Shown: positions 35,897-44,599, numbered from the stretch's first letter. The stretch is 64,000 bases of DNA from Falsiroseomonas frigidaquae (GCF_012163145.1 NZ_JAAVTX010000005.1:1-64000), one strand, 5' to 3'. Numbers and translations are program-made. Notes: generated from the sequence alone by a model not told the origin.

Positions 35897-36538
35897 ATGT
35901 CCGTATCCGATGGAGCGCCGCCGGGCCGTCGCCTCCTGATCCTCCGGGTCACGACGCTCTGCGTGGCGACGCTGCCATGGGCGGCCGGGGCGCAGGGCGC
36001 CAAATCCGGTGGCGGAGGCGTGCCGGACACCAAGCGCAATGGCGGCGCCCCCTCCCCCAGCGGACAGACCGACAGCGATCCCGGCGACCCGCCTGGCCGC
36101 GGCCGCGGTGGCAGCCGCCCGCCGGCCGGGGTGACCGACCAGGATCCGGGCGACCCGCCCGGAAACGGTCGCGGTGGCCGGGGGCCCGGCGGCGCGACGG
36201 ATAGCGACCCAAGCGACCCGCCCGGTCGTGGCCGCGGCGGCAGTCGCCCGCCGGCCGGGGTGACGGACCAGGATCCGGGCGACCCGCCTGGAAACGGTCG
36301 TGGTGGCCGCGGACCCGGCGGCGCGACGGACAGTGATCCGGCCGATCCGCCCGGCCGCGGCCGCGGCGGCAACAGGGCGCCGCTGGGCCCGAGCGACAGC
36401 GACCCTACGGACCCGCCAGGCCGTGGCCGCGGCGGTAGCCGGCCGCCGCGCAAGGGCGCGGATGGGCCGACGGATAGCGACCCCTCCGACCCGCCCGGCC
36501 GCGGCCGCGGCAATGCGCCGGAGACGAAGCGGATCTAG
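35897..36538 (+). CDS. Secreted DSDPxDPPGRGRGG-repeat protein
   Basis: 213 residues. Signal peptide (RRLLILRVTTLCVATLPWAAGAQG) and then a disordered, Gly/Pro/Arg/Asp-rich body of seven 14-residue units, D[SQ]DPxDPPG[RN]GRGG, from about residue 59 to 206. The paired Asp residues recall calcium-binding Asx motifs; the Arg/Gly parts recall RGG nucleic-acid or polyanion-binding repeats; neither is proven. The start follows AAGGAG by 6 nt; an upstream ATG at 35867 has no comparable site. It lies beyond the EnvZ-like kinase gene, separated by a short minus-strand ORF. Confidence 0.72.
   Translation: MSVSDGAPPGRRLLILRVTTLCVATLPWAAGAQGAKSGGGGVPDTKRNGGAPSPSGQTDSDPGDPPGRGRGGSRPPAGVTDQDPGDPPGNGRGGRGPGGATDSDPSDPPGRGRGGSRPPAGVTDQDPGDPPGNGRGGRGPGGATDSDPADPPGRGRGGNRAPLGPSDSDPTDPPGRGRGGSRPPRKGADGPTDSDPSDPPGRGRGNAPETKRI
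36071..36514. repeat. 129-bp coding duplication with shorter derived units
   Basis: The DSDP gene contains a 43-residue (129-bp) super-unit, DSDP-unit/SRPPAGVT/DQDP-unit/RGPGGAT, present twice almost identically (residues 59-101 and 102-144), followed by three single DSDP units with different spacers. This implies recent segmental duplication on top of an older 14-residue repeat. Confidence 0.85.
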
Positions 36539-36561
36539 CTGGCCGCGGCAAAGGACATCCT

Positions 36562-36589
36562 GTTCAGGGGGAAGCGACTTCCCCCGAAC
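36562..36589. terminator. Hairpin between convergent DSDP and lipoprotein genes
   Basis: GGGGGAAG-CGA-CTTCCCCC stem, extended by GTTC/GAAC after one bulged A. It stands alone between two converging genes. There is no U-tract on either side, so it may be a bidirectional terminator that needs other factors. Confidence 0.55.
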
Positions 36590-36618
36590 GGCCGCAGCCT
36601 GCCAGGCGGCGAAGCCGG

Positions 36619-37197
36619 CTAGAAAACGCGCATCCGGTCGTCCTGGTCGCTGTCCCGGCGGGTCAGCGCATCCCGCGCCAGCCCTGTGGCCGAAGCCGCG
36701 CGGGGCAGCGGCGGCAATGCCGCCAGCCGCGCCAGCGCCGCCTCCGTCCCACCCGGCCCGGCCAATCCGGCAAGCCGGGTGCCGGCCGTGGCGCGGTCGC
36801 CCTGGCGCAGCGCAGCGGAAGCGCCGTAAAGCGCGTTCACCGCGACCTGCGGCGAGGCATCCTGCCGGAAGCCCAGCGCGGCACGCGTTTCGGCCCGTGC
36901 CCGGCGAAGTTCCGTCGAAACCAGCGGGTTCATGTCCCGCCAGGCGCCGCCGAAGCCCAGTTCCACGGTGAGATATTCGAGTTGCGCCAAGGCCTCCGCC
37001 GCCGCGGCCGGGTCGCCCGCCAGGCTGGCCGGCGTGGCGAAGGCATAGGAGGAAGCCAGGATGGCGCCCCGCGTGGGGTCACCTGCGCCGCGCCCCTCGG
37101 CGCTCGGTGGCAGGAACACCGATTCGGGCGGGGGCATCGGCGCGCACCCCGCCGCGAGCAGCAGGCCGGTGGCAAGGGCGGCGTGGACAAGGCGCAT
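36619..37197 (-). CDS. Lipoprotein of unknown function
   Basis: 192 residues. Signal sequence with lipobox LLLAAGC, so the mature protein should be acylated at Cys and membrane-anchored. The rest is Ala-rich and helical (AAAAEALAQLEYLTVELGFGG, ELRRARAETRAALGF); no domain recognised. Start 37197 follows GGAGAGG closely; an ATG six codons upstream is possible. It lies head-on to the DSDP-repeat gene. Confidence 0.7.
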   Translation of the reverse strand: MRLVHAALATGLLLAAGCAPMPPPESVFLPPSAEGRGAGDPTRGAILASSYAFATPASLAGDPAAAAEALAQLEYLTVELGFGGAWRDMNPLVSTELRRARAETRAALGFRQDASPQVAVNALYGASAALRQGDRATAGTRLAGLAGPGGTEAALARLAALPPLPRAASATGLARDALTRRDSDQDDRMRVF

Positions 37198-37284
37198 GGG
37201 GGCCTCTCCTGGCAAAAGGACGCTGACAGCAGAATGGTGCGCCCCGCCGGCCCCGCCAAGTCACGCCTCGGCGCGTCCTACCCC

Positions 37285-37456
37285 CGCGCCACGCTGGCGC
37301 CCTTCAACCCCGCGCCAGGCTGGCGCCCTCAACCACGCGCCAGGCTGGCGCCCTTCAACCACGCACCAGCCTGGCGCCCTCAACCACGCGCCAGGCTGGC
37401 GCCCTTCAGCCACGCGCCAGGCTGGCGCCCTTCAGCCACGCGCCAGGCTGGCGCGA
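37285..37456. repeat. Tandem palindromic array at the 3' end of the gamma-carbonic-anhydrase gene
   Basis: Six full 25-26-bp units and a partial seventh, starting at 37285, 37311, 37336, 37362, 37387, 37413 and 37439. Most contain the perfect palindrome GCGCCAG-G-CTGGCGC; unit 4 has CACCAGC and unit 1 CCACGC variants. Read on the minus strand, the unit nearest the gene encodes the protein's tail RASLARG and TGA; later units repeat this beyond the stop, mostly with TGA retained but out of a constant frame because unit lengths alternate 25 and 26. Confidence 0.92.
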
Positions 37457-37962
37457 TGCCGCTTGGCCAGTGCGACATAGCTGGGCGCGGTCCGGTCGAA
37501 CTTGCCGCGTTCCTCGGCGGACATCACCCGCACCAGCTTGGCCGGGCTGCCCATCCATAGCTCGTTCGGGCCGATCACCTTGCCGGGCGGCAGCATGCCG
37601 CCGGCGCCGAGCATGCCGCCCTCCTCGATCACCGCGCGGTCGAGCACCGTGGCGCCCATGCCGACGAAGGCGCGGTTCTTCAGTGTGCAGGCATGCACGA
37701 TGCAGGCATGGCCGATGGTCACGTCATCGCCGATGATCAGCGGCTCCGCCCCCGCATTCAGGTGCAGCACGCTGCCATCCTGGATGTTGGTGCGGGCACC
37801 GATCCGCATGATGTTCGTGTCGCCGCGCAGCACGCAGTGGTACCAGACGCTGCTGTCCTCGCCGATCTCGACATCGCCGATGACGATGGCGGTCGGCGCC
37901 ACCCAGGCCTCCGGATGAATCTTGGGGGTCTTGTCCTCGAAGGGGATCACGGGACCGGTCAT
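37432..37962 (-). CDS. Gamma-carbonic anhydrase-family protein
   Basis: 176 residues, left-handed beta-helix of hexapeptide repeats (IVIGDVEIGEDSSVWYHCVLRGD, ARTNIQDGSVLH, DVTIGHACIVHACTL). Zinc-binding His are in SVLHLN and TIGHACIVHAC. Members act as carbonic anhydrases or as uncharacterised metal-binding transferase-like proteins (PaaY/YrdA). The last residues (RASLARG) come from the tandem palindromic array described separately. argC begins upstream on the same strand, 14 bp away. Confidence 0.9.
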   Translation of the reverse strand: MTGPVIPFEDKTPKIHPEAWVAPTAIVIGDVEIGEDSSVWYHCVLRGDTNIMRIGARTNIQDGSVLHLNAGAEPLIIGDDVTIGHACIVHACTLKNRAFVGMGATVLDRAVIEEGGMLGAGGMLPPGKVIGPNELWMGSPAKLVRVMSAEERGKFDRTAPSYVALAKRHRASLARG

Positions 37963-37976
37963 ACGTTCTTCTCTCC

Positions 37977-38936
37977 CTAGGCGGCCAGCGGCAGGGCGGC
38001 GGTGACGTCCACGCCCAGCATCAGGCCGATATTCTGCACAGCGGCACCGGAGGCACCCTTGCCCAGATTGTCCAGCTTGGCCACCAGCACCGCCTGGCCC
38101 TGGGTGGCATTCCCGAAGACGCGCAGCTCCAGGAAATTGCTGCCGTTCAGCTCCTCCGGCGCCAGCCGCGCCTTCGGATCCGCCGTCTCCACCCGCACCC
38201 AGCCGCTGCCGGCATAGGCGCTCCGCAGGCAGGCTTCGAGATCGGCCGGACTCGGCTTGCCGTTCAGCAGGTCGAGATGCAGCGGCACGGAAACCAGCAT
38301 GCCCTGCGCGAAATCGCCGACGGACGGCACGAAGATCGGCCGCCGGGACAGCGCGGAATAGAGCTGCATCTCCGGCACGTGCTTGTGCTCGAGGTTGAGC
38401 CCGTACAGGAAGAAGGGCGCGGCGGTGCGGTTCGGCTCGAACTCCGCGATCATCTGCTTGCCGCCACCGGAATAGCCGGAGACGGCATTGACGGTGATGG
38501 GGTAGTCCGCGGGCAGCAGGCCCGCCTCGACCAGCGGACGGATCAGCGCGATGCCGCCGGTCGGGTAGCAGCCGGGGTTGGAGACGCGCATGGCGCCGGC
38601 GACCGCCGCGGCCTGCACCGCATTCAGCTCGGGGAAGCCATAGACCCAGTCGGGGTCCACCCGATGCGCGGTGGAGGCATCGATCAGCTTCGGCGCATCG
38701 GCACCGAGGCCGGCCGCCATGGCGGCGCTTTCCTTGGCCGCGGCATCCGGCAGGCAGAGCACCACCAGATCCACCTCCGCCATCAGGGCGCGCTTGGCTT
38801 CCGGGTCCTTGCGCCGGTCGTCGGGGATGGAGCGCAGCGCGATGCCCGGAAAATGCGCCAGCCGGTCGCGGATCTGCAGCCCGGTGGTGCCGGCTTCGCC
38901 ATCGATGAAGACGCTGGGGGTAGGTCCCTTGGCCAT
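37977..38936 (-). CDS. argC: N-acetyl-gamma-glutamyl-phosphate reductase
   Basis: 319 residues, the shorter type 2 ArgC. N-terminal [18 protein letters not shown] is the NADP-binding loop, catalytic Cys in [18 protein letters not shown], and [13 protein letters not shown] and [12 protein letters not shown] are typical. It makes N-acetylglutamate semialdehyde in arginine biosynthesis. The start at 38936 ([14 protein letters not shown]) is the family N-terminus. It follows rpsI, separated by a terminator. Confidence 0.95.
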   Translation of the reverse strand: MAKGPTPSVFIDGEAGTTGLQIRDRLAHFPGIALRSIPDDRRKDPEAKRALMAEVDLVVLCLPDAAAKESAAMAAGLGADAPKLIDASTAHRVDPDWVYGFPELNAVQAAAVAGAMRVSNPGCYPTGGIALIRPLVEAGLLPADYPITVNAVSGYSGGGKQMIAEFEPNRTAAPFFLYGLNLEHKHVPEMQLYSALSRRPIFVPSVGDFAQGMLVSVPLHLDLLNGKPSPADLEACLRSAYAGSGWVRVETADPKARLAPEELNGSNFLELRVFGNATQGQAVLVAKLDNLGKGASGAAVQNIGLMLGVDVTAALPLAA

Positions 38937-38980
38937 GGTCGTGTTCCCTCGGATCGCACGCATGCCGCCCTCCGGCGGCC

Positions 38981-39018
38981 GAAAAAGCAAGAGGGGCAGG
39001 CCCTTGCGGACCTGCCCC
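38981..39018 (-). terminator. Rho-independent terminator of rplM-rpsI
   Basis: On the minus strand GGGGCAGG-10 nt-CCTGCCCC is followed by CTCTTGCTTTTTC, an 8-bp GC stem and a T-run. It lies 49 bp after the rpsI stop and before argC, so argC probably has its own start of transcription or partial readthrough. Confidence 0.75.
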
Positions 39019-39066
39019 CCTGTATATCCAGCCATGCGGCCGGGCGTGACGCCCGTCCGCGAGGCG

Positions 39067-39603
39067 TCAGCGCTTGGAGAACTGGAAGGATCGGCGGGCC
39101 TTGGCCTTACCGTACTTCTTGCGCTCGACCACGCGGCTGTCGCGCGTCAGGAAGCCGGCCTTCTTCAGGATGCCGCGCAGGCCCGGCTCGTAATAGGTCA
39201 GCGCGCGGGTGATGCCGTGGCGCAGCGCGCCGGCCTGGCCGGACAGGCCACCACCGACCACCGTCGCGAAGACGTCGAACTGCTGGTCGCGATCGGCGAC
39301 CAGGAAGGGCTGGCCGATCACCATGCGCAGGACGGGACGCGCGAAATAGGTGGTGGAGGGCTTGCCGTTGACCACGATGTTGCCCTTGCCGGGCTTCACC
39401 CAGACGCGGGCGATCGCGTTCTTCCGGCGGCCGGTGGCGTAGGAACGGCCCTGCGCGTCACGCTTCGGCGCGACGACGACGGCGCCTTCGGCAGCGGGGC
39501 CACCGGCGGCCGCAACCAGGTCCTTCAGTTCGGCCAGGGATCCACCGGTGCGCGGGGCATCGGTGCGGGGCGCGTCGGCCTGGGGTGCTTCGGTCTCGCT
39601 CAT
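39067..39603 (-). CDS. rpsI: 30S ribosomal protein S9
   Basis: 178 residues, longer than the usual ~130. The core is intact: [41 protein letters not shown] and the C-terminal RRSFQFSKR that reaches the P site. The extra N-terminal ~45 residues are acidic/Ala-rich ([17 protein letters not shown]), as in some Acetobacteraceae. It follows rplM after 2 nt. Confidence 0.97.
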   Translation of the reverse strand: MSETEAPQADAPRTDAPRTGGSLAELKDLVAAAGGPAAEGAVVVAPKRDAQGRSYATGRRKNAIARVWVKPGKGNIVVNGKPSTTYFARPVLRMVIGQPFLVADRDQQFDVFATVVGGGLSGQAGALRHGITRALTYYEPGLRGILKKAGFLTRDSRVVERKKYGKAKARRSFQFSKR

Positions 39604-39605
39604 GG

Positions 39606-40109
39606 TCAGGCAGCCTTACCAGCGGCGGCCTTCGCAGGGGCGCCGAAGACGTTCTTGCGGTTCATGGCGCCGACATCCAGCGCAGCCGGGGTATTGCCGG
39701 CATGCGGGTGTTCCGGCCCGGAATAGACATGCAGGTTGCGCATCTGGGCGCGGCCGAGCGGGCCACGCGTGATCATGCGCTCCACCGCCTTCTCCAGCAC
39801 CCGCTCGGGGTGCGGGCTGGCCAGGCGCTCGGCCAGGGTGCGGCCCTTGATGCCGCCGGCGTAGCCGGTGTGCCAGTAGAACACGGACTGTTCCGCCTTC
39901 TGGCCCGTCACGCGCACCTTCTTCGCGTTGATCACGACGACATGGTCGCCGCAATCCACATGCGGGGTGAAGGTGGGCTTGTGCTTGCCGCGCAGGCGGT
40001 TGGCGATGACGCTGGCGAGGCGGCCGAGCACGAGGCCCTCCGCGTCGATCAGCACCCAGTTCTTGGTGACCTCCGCCGGCTTGATGGAGGTGGTTTGCCG
40101 AGTAAGCAT
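39606..40109 (-). CDS. rplM: 50S ribosomal protein L13
   Basis: 167 residues. [59 protein letters not shown] and [13 protein letters not shown] are diagnostic. The start 40109 ([11 protein letters not shown]) is used rather than the longer open frame. A promoter-like TTGACT-N17-GATACA sits upstream, and rpsI follows in the same operon. Confidence 0.97.
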   Translation of the reverse strand: MLTRQTTSIKPAEVTKNWVLIDAEGLVLGRLASVIANRLRGKHKPTFTPHVDCGDHVVVINAKKVRVTGQKAEQSVFYWHTGYAGGIKGRTLAERLASPHPERVLEKAVERMITRGPLGRAQMRNLHVYSGPEHPHAGNTPAALDVGAMNRKNVFGAPAKAAAGKAA

Positions 40110-40143
40110 CTGCTTCGTAATTCCGAGTATCGGTCTGGCGCGC

Positions 40144-40172
40144 TGTATCGGGGGACAGGCCCGGAAAGTCAA
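40144..40172 (-). promoter_or_regulatory. Probable rplM-rpsI promoter
   Basis: On the minus strand TTGACT (40172-40167) and GATACA (40149-40144) are separated by exactly 17 bp, with the -10 about 35 nt from the rplM start. The -10 matches the sigma-70 consensus at only three of six positions; the -35 is good. Confidence 0.6.
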
Positions 40173-40189
40173 GCGAAACCGGGCTTTTC

Positions 40190-40217
40190 GGCTGACGGTA
40201 TCAGGATACCGTCAGCC
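40190..40217. promoter_or_regulatory. Near-perfect 13-bp-arm palindrome in a divergent intergenic region
   Basis: GGCTGACGGTATC - AG - GATACCGTCAGCC. Perfect arms with a 2-base centre, 18 bp upstream of the rplM -35 and 70 bp upstream of the VOC start. No U-tract follows on either strand, so an operator is more likely than a terminator. Confidence 0.6.
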
Positions 40218-40286
40218 ACGCAGAACCGCAACACCCGTCAAGCCAGCCCGTGGCACGCAGCGCGACCGCAACCCAGGAGAACCCGC

Positions 40287-40691
40287 ATGTTCAGCCACGC
40301 CACCCTCGGCACCAACGACTTCCCCCGCGCGCTGGCCTTCTATGACGCACTGCTCGCCCCGCTCGGCCTTGGCCGCTTCCACACCGATGAAGCCCAGGGC
40401 CAAGCCGGCTATGCCGCCAACCCCGAGGCGAGCCCGCAATTCTGGCTGATGCGCCCGATCGATGGCCGCCCGGCCAGCCCCGGCAACGGCACCACCCTGG
40501 CCTTCGAGGCGCCGGACCGCGCCACCGTCCGCGCCGTCCATGCCGCCGGCCTGGCGCAGGGCGCCACGGAGGAGGGTAGCCCTGGGCTGCGGCCGCATTA
40601 TCATGCCGACTATTACGGGGCGTATCTGCGCGACCCGGATGGCAACAAGCTCTGCTGCGTCTGTCACCGCCCGGAAGACCGCCCGGAATAA
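40287..40691 (+). CDS. VOC-family (glyoxalase/dioxygenase-fold) protein
   Basis: 134 residues. N-terminal MFSHATLGTNDFPRALAFYDALL and C-terminal GLRPHYHADYYGAYLRDPDGNKLCCVCH are the paired beta-alpha-beta modules of VOC proteins; His and Glu/Asp candidate metal ligands are present. Substrate unknown (some members modify antibiotics, some are isomerases). CCAGGAG lies before the ATG. Confidence 0.88.
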   Translation: MFSHATLGTNDFPRALAFYDALLAPLGLGRFHTDEAQGQAGYAANPEASPQFWLMRPIDGRPASPGNGTTLAFEAPDRATVRAVHAAGLAQGATEEGSPGLRPHYHADYYGAYLRDPDGNKLCCVCHRPEDRPE

Positions 40692-40725
40692 GGTGGGCGG
40701 CGCCGGAGCATGGGGAGACAGCAAG

Positions 40726-42441
40726 ATGACCGGCAAGACAGACGCGCCGAAGCCGCATGGCCTGGGCAGGAATGCCTCCAACTACGGGGACCGCGACTTC
40801 GCCCTGTACCTCCGGCGCAGCTTCGCCAAATCCATGGGCTACAGCCAGGCGATGCTGGACAAGCCGGTGGTCGGCATCGCCGATACCGGGTCCGACTACA
40901 ACAACTGCCACCGCACCGCGCCGGAGCTGATCGAGGCGGTGAAGCGCGGCGTGCTGGCCGCCGGCGGCCTGCCGCTGGCCTTCCCGACCATCAGCATCTG
41001 CGAACCGTCCCTGTCCCCCTGCTCCATGCACTACCGCAACCTGATGGCGCTCGACACCGAGGCGATGCTGGCGAACCAGCCGATGGACGCCGCGGTGCTG
41101 GTCGGCGGCTGCGACAAGACGGTGCCGGCGCAGCTGATGGCCGCGATCTCGTCCGGCACGCCCAGCGTCATGCTGGTGGTCGGGCCGATGCTGGCGCAGT
41201 CCTTCGCCGGGGAACGCCTCTCGGCCTGCACCGATTGCCGTCGCTACTGGGCGCGCTACCGCGCTGGCGAAGTCTCGGGCGAGCGGATCAAGACGCTGGA
41301 GGGCAAGCTGGCCACCACCGCCGGCACCTGCGGCGTGATGGGCACCGCCAGCACCATGGCCTGCATCGCCAGCACGCTCGGCTTCATGCCGCTGGATGCC
41401 GCCTCCGCCCCCGCCGTGCATGCCGACCGGCTGCGCATGGCGGAGGAAGCCGGCGCGCAGGCGGTGCGGCTGATCAACAAGCCCGTCACGCCGCTGTCGC
41501 TGATGACCCAGGGCAACCTGGACAACGCCGTGCGCGTGCTGCTGTCGATCGGCGGGTCCACCAATGCCGTGGTGCACCTGGCCGCCATCGCCGGCCGCGC
41601 CGGGCTGAAGCTGGACCTGAAGCGCCTGGACGAGCTCAGCGAGACCACCCCGGTGCTGGTCGACCTGAAGCCGACCGGCGAGGGCTACATGGAGGATTTC
41701 CACGCCGCCGGCGGCATGCAGGCGCTGCTGTGGGAGATCCGCGACCTGCTGGACCTCGATACGCTGGACCTGGATGGCGTGACCCTGCGCGACCGGATCG
41801 GCGATGGCAGCCACTTCGTCGACCGCAAGATCATCCGGGCCAGGGAAAAGCCGGTGAGCCCGGTCGGCGGGCTGGTGACGCTGTATGGCTCCCTCGCCCC
41901 GGATGGCGCCATCCTCAAGCGCAGCGCCGCCACCGAATCCCTGTTCGAGACCGAGGCGCGCTGCCTGGTGTTCGACGGGCTGGAGGATCTGGCCAACCGG
42001 GTCGACGACCCGGAGCTGGACGTGCTGGCCACCGATATCCTGGTGCTGAAGAATGCCGGCCCGCGCAGCCCCGCCGGCATGCCGGAAGCCGGCTACCTGC
42101 CGATCCCGAAGAAGCTCGCCCGCCAGGGGGTGAAGGACATGGTGCGGATCAGCGATTGCCGCATGTCCGGCACCGCCTTCGGCACCATCGTGCTGCATGT
42201 GGCGCCGGAAGCCTCGGTTGGCGGGCCGCTGGCGCTGGCAGAGACCGGCGACCGCATCCGGCTTTCCGTCAAGGACCGCCGGATCGAGCTGCTGGTGGCG
42301 GAGGATGAGATGGCACGGCGCCGCGCCCTGTGGTCCCCCGCCCCTGCCCCGGCCCGCGGCTGGGACCGGCTTGTTCACGAACAGGTGACCCAGGCACCCC
42401 AGGGCGCCGACCTGGCGTTCATGCTGCCACCGGGACGCTAG
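40726..42441 (+). CDS. IlvD/Edd-family dehydratase, sugar-acid type
   Basis: 571 residues. Fe-S/Mg dehydratase signatures: GIADTGSDYNNCH, VGGCDKTVPAQLM, TTAGTCGVMGTASTMACI, GGSTNAVVHLAA, AGMPEAGYLPIP and MSGTAFGTIVLHV. The three Cys expected to hold the 2Fe-2S or 4Fe-4S cluster are present. The ACTDCRRYWARYRAGEVSGE stretch suggests the sugar-acid branch (arabinonate/xylonate-like) more than branched-chain DHAD. GGGGAG lies before the ATG. Confidence 0.87.
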   Translation: MTGKTDAPKPHGLGRNASNYGDRDFALYLRRSFAKSMGYSQAMLDKPVVGIADTGSDYNNCHRTAPELIEAVKRGVLAAGGLPLAFPTISICEPSLSPCSMHYRNLMALDTEAMLANQPMDAAVLVGGCDKTVPAQLMAAISSGTPSVMLVVGPMLAQSFAGERLSACTDCRRYWARYRAGEVSGERIKTLEGKLATTAGTCGVMGTASTMACIASTLGFMPLDAASAPAVHADRLRMAEEAGAQAVRLINKPVTPLSLMTQGNLDNAVRVLLSIGGSTNAVVHLAAIAGRAGLKLDLKRLDELSETTPVLVDLKPTGEGYMEDFHAAGGMQALLWEIRDLLDLDTLDLDGVTLRDRIGDGSHFVDRKIIRAREKPVSPVGGLVTLYGSLAPDGAILKRSAATESLFETEARCLVFDGLEDLANRVDDPELDVLATDILVLKNAGPRSPAGMPEAGYLPIPKKLARQGVKDMVRISDCRMSGTAFGTIVLHVAPEASVGGPLALAETGDRIRLSVKDRRIELLVAEDEMARRRALWSPAPAPARGWDRLVHEQVTQAPQGADLAFMLPPGR

Positions 42442-42461
42442 CCGCCGCCGCCCCGGGGCCT

Positions 42462-43412
42462 GTGCGCTGGCGGCCGGAGGGTGCCGCCACGCTTGCTATC
42501 ATCGGGGCTTCCGGCCGAACCGGGGCGGCGCTGTGCCGCGCCCTGCTGGAGGCGGGGCGGCCGTTCCGCCCCCTCGTCCGCAACCTGGCGCGCTGGCGGG
42601 CGCTCAATCTGCCGGCCGCCGCCCGGCCGGCGGACCTGACCCAGTATGACGGGCTGGCGCAGGCACTGGAGGGCGCCAGCATCATCGTGTCCTGCGCCCA
42701 TGCCCGATATACGCGCTGCCTGTTGACCGCCGCGCCGCCCTGGGCGCGCCTCGTGCTGCTCGGCTCCACCCGCCGCTTCTCACGCTGGGCGGATGAGCAT
42801 GGGGATGGGGTGCGCTTCGGCGAGGAAACCCTGCTGCTCTCCGGCCGTCCCGGGGTGATGCTGCACCCGACCATGATCTATGGCGCACAGGGCGAGGACA
42901 ACGTCCAGCGCCTGGCCGCGCTGCTGGAATGGCTGCCGGCGGCGCCGGTGCCCGATGGCGGCCGCGCCCTGGTGCAGCCGATCCATCAGGACGACCTGAC
43001 CCGCTGCATCCTCGCCGCCATCGACCAGGTCTGGACGGGGCCGGAGGCGCTGGTGGTGGCGGGGCCGCGGCCGGTGGCCTACCGGGATTTCCTGACCGCC
43101 GTTGCCCGCGCCGCCGGGCTGCGCCCGCCGCCCGTGGTTTCCCTGCCCGGCCCGCTGCTGCGGGCGATGGCCCCGCTCAGCTGCCTGCTGCCCGGCCTGC
43201 CGCGCATCCGCATGGCCGAGCTGCGCCGGCTGTCGGAGGACAAGGCCTTCGACGTGCGGCCGATGCGGGAACGCCTCGGCGTGGTGGGCGTGCCGCTTGA
43301 ATACGGCCTGGCGCGCTGCTTCGGCACGCCCCTTGCCGTGGGCCGGAACCGGACGCAAACAGGGCGGGTCCAGGCGGAGCTGCACCATGCCCATCATCAA
43401 TCGTATCGCTGA
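42462..43412 (+). CDS. NAD(P)-binding NmrA/SDR-like protein
   Basis: 316 residues if it starts at GTG 42462, 20 bp after the dehydratase stop; no ATG precedes the Rossmann loop. GxxGxxG is in LAIIGASGRTGAALCRALLEAG, and a LVLLGSTRRF strand and MLHPTMIYGAQGEDNVQRL follow the atypical SDR/complex-I-assembly branch. Residues DKAFDVRPMRERLGV near the end match NDUFA9-like proteins. It overlaps the M20 gene by 26 nt. Confidence 0.75.
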   Translation: MRWRPEGAATLAIIGASGRTGAALCRALLEAGRPFRPLVRNLARWRALNLPAAARPADLTQYDGLAQALEGASIIVSCAHARYTRCLLTAAPPWARLVLLGSTRRFSRWADEHGDGVRFGEETLLLSGRPGVMLHPTMIYGAQGEDNVQRLAALLEWLPAAPVPDGGRALVQPIHQDDLTRCILAAIDQVWTGPEALVVAGPRPVAYRDFLTAVARAAGLRPPPVVSLPGPLLRAMAPLSCLLPGLPRIRMAELRRLSEDKAFDVRPMRERLGVVGVPLEYGLARCFGTPLAVGRNRTQTGRVQAELHHAHHQSYR

Positions 43413-44565
43413 ATTCCACCCCGAGATGACGGAATGGCGGCACGACCTCCACCAGCATCCGGAACTCGGCTTCCATGAAACCCGCACCAGCGGCGTGGTC
43501 GCCGCCAAGCTGCGTGAATTCGGCTGCGACGAGGTCATCACCGGCATCGCCACGACCGGCGTTGTCGGCGTCATCCACGGCCAGGGCGGCCCGAACGGCC
43601 GCGCCATCGGCTTCCGCGCCGACATGGACGCGCTGCCGATCGAGGAAGCCACCGGCAAGCCCTGGTCGTCGCGGACCCCTGGCATCATGCATGCCTGCGG
43701 TCATGACGGGCACACCACCATGCTGCTCGGTGCCGCGCGCTACCTGGCGGAAACGCGCAACTTTGCCGGCACCGTCTACCTGGTGTTCCAGCCGGCGGAG
43801 GAGAATCTGGCGGGCGGCGAGGTGATGGTGAAGGAAGGGCTGTTCGAACGCTTCCCGATGGACCGCATCTTCGGCCTGCACAACTGGCCCGGCGCGCCGG
43901 CCGGCGTGTTCCTCCATGCGCCCGGCCCGGTCATGGCCGCCGTCGCCAATCTGGAAGCCACCATCACCGGCCGCGGCGCGCATGGCGCCATGCCGCATAA
44001 CGGCATCGACCCGATCCTCATCGCCTCCCACATCGTGACGGCGCTGCAATCCGTGGTGGCGCGCAACGTGAACCCGCTGGAAGCCGGCGTCATCACCATC
44101 GCGCATATCAAGGGCGGCTTCACCTTCAACGTCATCCCGGAAAGCGTGCAGATGCAGGGCACCGCGCGCTGGTTCCTGCCGGAAGTGGGCGACCTGCTGG
44201 AGGCGAACTACCTGCGCATCGTCAACGGCGTCGCCGCCAGCTTCGGCGCCACGGCCGAGGCCAGCTTCACCCGCGCCTACCCGGCCACGGTGAACGAGGC
44301 GGAGAGCACCGTCATCGCCGCCAAGGCCGCCGCGACCGTGGTGGGCGAGGCGCGTTCCCGCCCGCTGCCGCAGCCGACCATGGGGGGCGAGGATTTCAGC
44401 TTCATGCTGAACGAGAAGCCCGGCGCCTACCTGTTCCTGGGCGGCGGCAAGGGCGAGGGCGATGCCATGGTCCACCACCCGAAATACGACTTCAACGACG
44501 AGATCCTGCCGGTCGGCGCAAGCTGGTTCGCCACCTTGGCGGAGCAGGTGATGCCCCGCCGGTAG
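43387..44565 (+). CDS. M20-family amidohydrolase (hippurate hydrolase-like)
   Basis: 392 residues. Zinc motif MHACGHDGHTTMLLG, FQPAEENLAGGEVMVKEGLF with the catalytic Glu, FGLHNWPG with a metal His, and MGGEDFSFML near the end. The dimerisation domain (GRGAHGAMPHNGIDPI) lies between. It deacylates an N-acyl amino acid or peptide; the exact substrate is unclear. Last of four tightly spaced plus-strand genes. Confidence 0.9.
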   Translation: MPIINRIAEFHPEMTEWRHDLHQHPELGFHETRTSGVVAAKLREFGCDEVITGIATTGVVGVIHGQGGPNGRAIGFRADMDALPIEEATGKPWSSRTPGIMHACGHDGHTTMLLGAARYLAETRNFAGTVYLVFQPAEENLAGGEVMVKEGLFERFPMDRIFGLHNWPGAPAGVFLHAPGPVMAAVANLEATITGRGAHGAMPHNGIDPILIASHIVTALQSVVARNVNPLEAGVITIAHIKGGFTFNVIPESVQMQGTARWFLPEVGDLLEANYLRIVNGVAASFGATAEASFTRAYPATVNEAESTVIAAKAAATVVGEARSRPLPQPTMGGEDFSFMLNEKPGAYLFLGGGKGEGDAMVHHPKYDFNDEILPVGASWFATLAEQVMPRR

Positions 44566-44599
44566 GGCCCGGGGCGGCAGGCCTTCTGGTCGGCGGGCT

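Noticed and set aside
37285-37456. CRISPR array
   Set aside because: Units are contiguous with no unique spacers, and there are no cas genes in the window.
36982-37560. Plus-strand frame with LAPFNHAPGW-like repeats
   Set aside because: It is the palindromic array read in the opposite sense and crosses two real minus-strand genes.
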